Positions 4,335 through 5,883 of a stretch of DNA of 5,883 nucleotides are shown one piece after another (the stretch's first letter is position 1; every line of letters begins with the position of its first letter). Source of the DNA: an uncultured Bacteroidota bacterium (lineage in GTDB: Bacteria > Bacteroidota > Bacteroidia > Flavobacteriales > Schleiferiaceae). The notes beneath the pieces were generated by a model. The model saw nothing but the letters and a program-made list of their open reading frames with translations. It searched no databases and had not been told where the DNA came from. The stretch lies in contig CAJXMS010000150.1 in NCBI GenBank assembly GCA_913056475.1, forward strand, positions 1 through 5,883, given 5' to 3'. Position numbers and translations under genes: made by a program.

Positions 4335-5883
4335 CTATTCCACAATGGTCCAGCCCTCGTTTTCGAGCAGCGGCTGGGCCTTTTTGTACTTCATTTCTTT
4401 TTTCTCGCCGGAGGTGAGGTTTTGGACCACCACCTTATCGTTGCGGCCGTATTTTTTGCTGCTTACGGCGGGTTTGGGCTTGGGGGGCGCTACGGCTTCG
4501 GCATTGTCGCCGCCGGGGCCACTGGCCGCTAGCTGGGGGTGAGAGGTTTGGAGATTTTCTCGCTGGCGGGGGGTGTCGCGTTGCTGCTGCACCTGGCTGG
4601 GGTCCTGGGTGGGCAGTTCTCCTTTGAAGAGGAAGGAAGCAATGTTGCGGTTGGCCCGGTTTACCATGCTCTTGAAGAGCTCGAAAGCTTCAAATTTGTA
4701 GATCAGCAAGGGGTCTTTCTGCTCGTACTGGGCGGTGGAAACGTTCTGGCGGAGGTCGTCCATATCGCGCAGGTGTTCTTTCCAGGCATCGTCGATCATG
4801 GCCAGGGTAATGGCCTTTTCAAAATCGCGGATCAGCTTACGGCCTTCACTTTCTACGGCTTCCTGCAGGTTGGTAACTACCTGGATGCCTTTTTGGCCGT
4901 CCGTAAAGGGCACTACGATGTTTTCGTATTGATCGCTCTGGTTTTCGTACACATTGCGGATCACCGGCAGGGCGGCCCGGGCTATGTTTTCGTTTTTGCG
5001 GGTGTAGGCCTTGAGCACTTGCTCGTGGAGCTGGGCGGTAAGCTCTTCGGCGTTGGTTTTTTCGAAGGCCTGGGCGTCTACCGGCTTATCGAGGCTAAAG
5101 ACGCGCAGCATTTCCAGGCTAAAGCCTTCGTAATCGCGCACGGGCTGGTAATTTTCCACGGCAGCTTCGATGGTGTCGTAAAACATATTGGCGATGTCTA
5201 CCTGCATGCGTTCTCCGTGGAGGGCATGGCGGCGGCGTTTGTAGATCACCTCCCGCTGGGCGTTCATCACGTCGTCGTACTCCAGGAGGCGCTTCCGGAT
5301 GCCAAAGTTGTTTTCCTCGATCTTTTTCTGGGCCCTTTCGATGCTTTTGGTCACCATGCTGTGTTGGATCACTTCCCCTTCTTCCAGGCCCATGCGGTCC
5401 ATGATCTTGGCCACGCGCTCGGAATTAAAGAGGCGCATGAGGTCGTCTTCCAGCGACACGAAAAACTGGGAGCTACCGGGGTCGCCCTGACGGCCGGCCC
5501 GTCCGCGGAGCTGGCGGTCTACCCGGCGGCTGTCGTGGCGGGCGGAGCCTACGATGGCCAGGCCGCCGGCCTCTTTGCTATCGGGGTGCAGCTTAATGTC
5601 GGTACCCCGGCCGGCCATGTTGGTGGCGATGGTGACGCGGCCGGGCTGGCCGGCTTCGGCCACAATTTCGCTCTCTTTTTGGTGCATTTTGGCGTTAAGC
5701 ACGTTGTGCTTGATCTTCCGCAGCTTGAGGGCCCGGCTGAGCACCTCCGACACTTCCACGGAGGTGGTTCCCACCAGCACGGGCTGCCCGGCTTCTACCA
5801 GGCGGCTCACCTCTTCGATGATGGCCTGGTACTTCTCGCGGCGGGTTTTGTACACCAGGTCCTGGCGGTCGTCCCGGATCACC
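4335..5883 (-). CDS. secA: SecA preprotein translocase ATPase, C-terminal half (5' end outside the window)
   Basis: SecA is the cytoplasmic motor that binds SecYEG and drives unfolded preproteins across the inner membrane using ATP. The 515 visible residues begin within nucleotide-binding domain 2 (IRDDRQDLVYKT) and carry GTTSVE (38-43), TNMAGRGTDIKL (87-98) and the motif VI arginine finger QLRGRAGRQGDPG (124-136). The helical scaffold follows with EYDDVMNAQR (201-210) and the two-helix finger WKEHLRDMDDLRQNV (367-381), then YEQKDPLLIYKFEAFELF. The tail is a Gln/Pro-rich linker and a short end, GRNDKVVVQN to EGWTIVE, instead of the CxCxSGxxxKxCH zinc site of many SecA proteins; as I recall, this is common in Bacteroidota. 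The first visible codon is an internal GTG, not the start; the full protein would be about 1,100 residues. GC content is clearly higher than in the accessory genes to the left. No terminator hairpin is seen after the TAG. It exports the Sec-dependent proteins encoded nearby along with the rest of the secretome. Confidence 0.98.
   Translation of the reverse strand, partial: VIRDDRQDLVYKTRREKYQAIIEEVSRLVEAGQPVLVGTTSVEVSEVLSRALKLRKIKHNVLNAKMHQKESEIVAEAGQPGRVTIATNMAGRGTDIKLHPDSKEAGGLAIVGSARHDSRRVDRQLRGRAGRQGDPGSSQFFVSLEDDLMRLFNSERVAKIMDRMGLEEGEVIQHSMVTKSIERAQKKIEENNFGIRKRLLEYDDVMNAQREVIYKRRRHALHGERMQVDIANMFYDTIEAAVENYQPVRDYEGFSLEMLRVFSLDKPVDAQAFEKTNAEELTAQLHEQVLKAYTRKNENIARAALPVIRNVYENQSDQYENIVVPFTDGQKGIQVVTNLQEAVESEGRKLIRDFEKAITLAMIDDAWKEHLRDMDDLRQNVSTAQYEQKDPLLIYKFEAFELFKSMVNRANRNIASFLFKGELPTQDPSQVQQQRDTPRQRENLQTSHPQLAASGPGGDNAEAVAPPKPKPAVSSKKYGRNDKVVVQNLTSGEKKEMKYKKAQPLLENEGWTIVE

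Noticed and set aside
4160..4417. Plus-strand 85-residue frame starting in the repeat with MKKKLYTAGGDDGC
   Set aside because: The likeness of the first residues to cobalamin adenosyltransferase N-termini is slight and ends at the repeat edge. The frame then runs antisense into secA and competes with the T9SS-tail frame, which has a real motif.

Overview
This 5.9 kb window looks like a piece of a Bacteroidota chromosome. The Saprospiria/Lewinella side of the phylum is only a guess from protein style. The evidence is a Bacteroidota-type SecA, a lipoprotein with a classic Cys lipobox, and two C-terminal sorting domains of the type IX secretion system (T9SS), which is confined to this phylum. 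Shine-Dalgarno sites are also scarce in front of the larger genes. Every intact gene lies on the minus strand; only a 3' gene remnant lies on the plus strand.

Layout from left to right. Bases 1-54 are the first copy of a 54-bp direct repeat. Bases 55-249 hold no convincing gene. A rho-independent terminator (250-287, minus) serves a small Cys-containing exported protein (336-713, minus) that has no ordinary in-frame start codon. Just upstream of it on the same strand is a 25-residue hydrophobic micro-ORF with a strong ribosome binding site (747-824). That micro-ORF overlaps the broken end of a uvrC 5' fragment (817-1164). Next comes a two-gene unit read right to left: a lipoprotein of unknown family (2897-4024), then, 10 bases further on, a T9SS-exported protein (1306-2880). 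The second repeat copy (4155-4208) follows. It is fused on its right to the last 44 codons of another T9SS cargo gene (4195-4329, plus). This remnant ends 5 bases before the stop codon of the convergent secA (4335 to the right window edge, minus, 5' end missing).

The window joins one housekeeping gene (secA) to an accessory block made of gene fragments and poorly known envelope or exported proteins. The block lies between two identical 54-bp repeats about 4.15 kb apart, and both sides show broken genes. This suggests past recombination or insertion, but no transposase or integrase is visible. If the two-gene unit is functional, both products would leave the cytoplasm by Sec; one would be lipid-anchored and the other would be passed to the T9SS outer-membrane machinery. 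The most noteworthy points are the repeat-bounded block, the undescribed lipoprotein/T9SS pair, the micro-ORF plus small secreted protein, and the chimeric gene ends. No defence system, CRISPR array, RNA gene or recognisable mobile-element enzyme was found.
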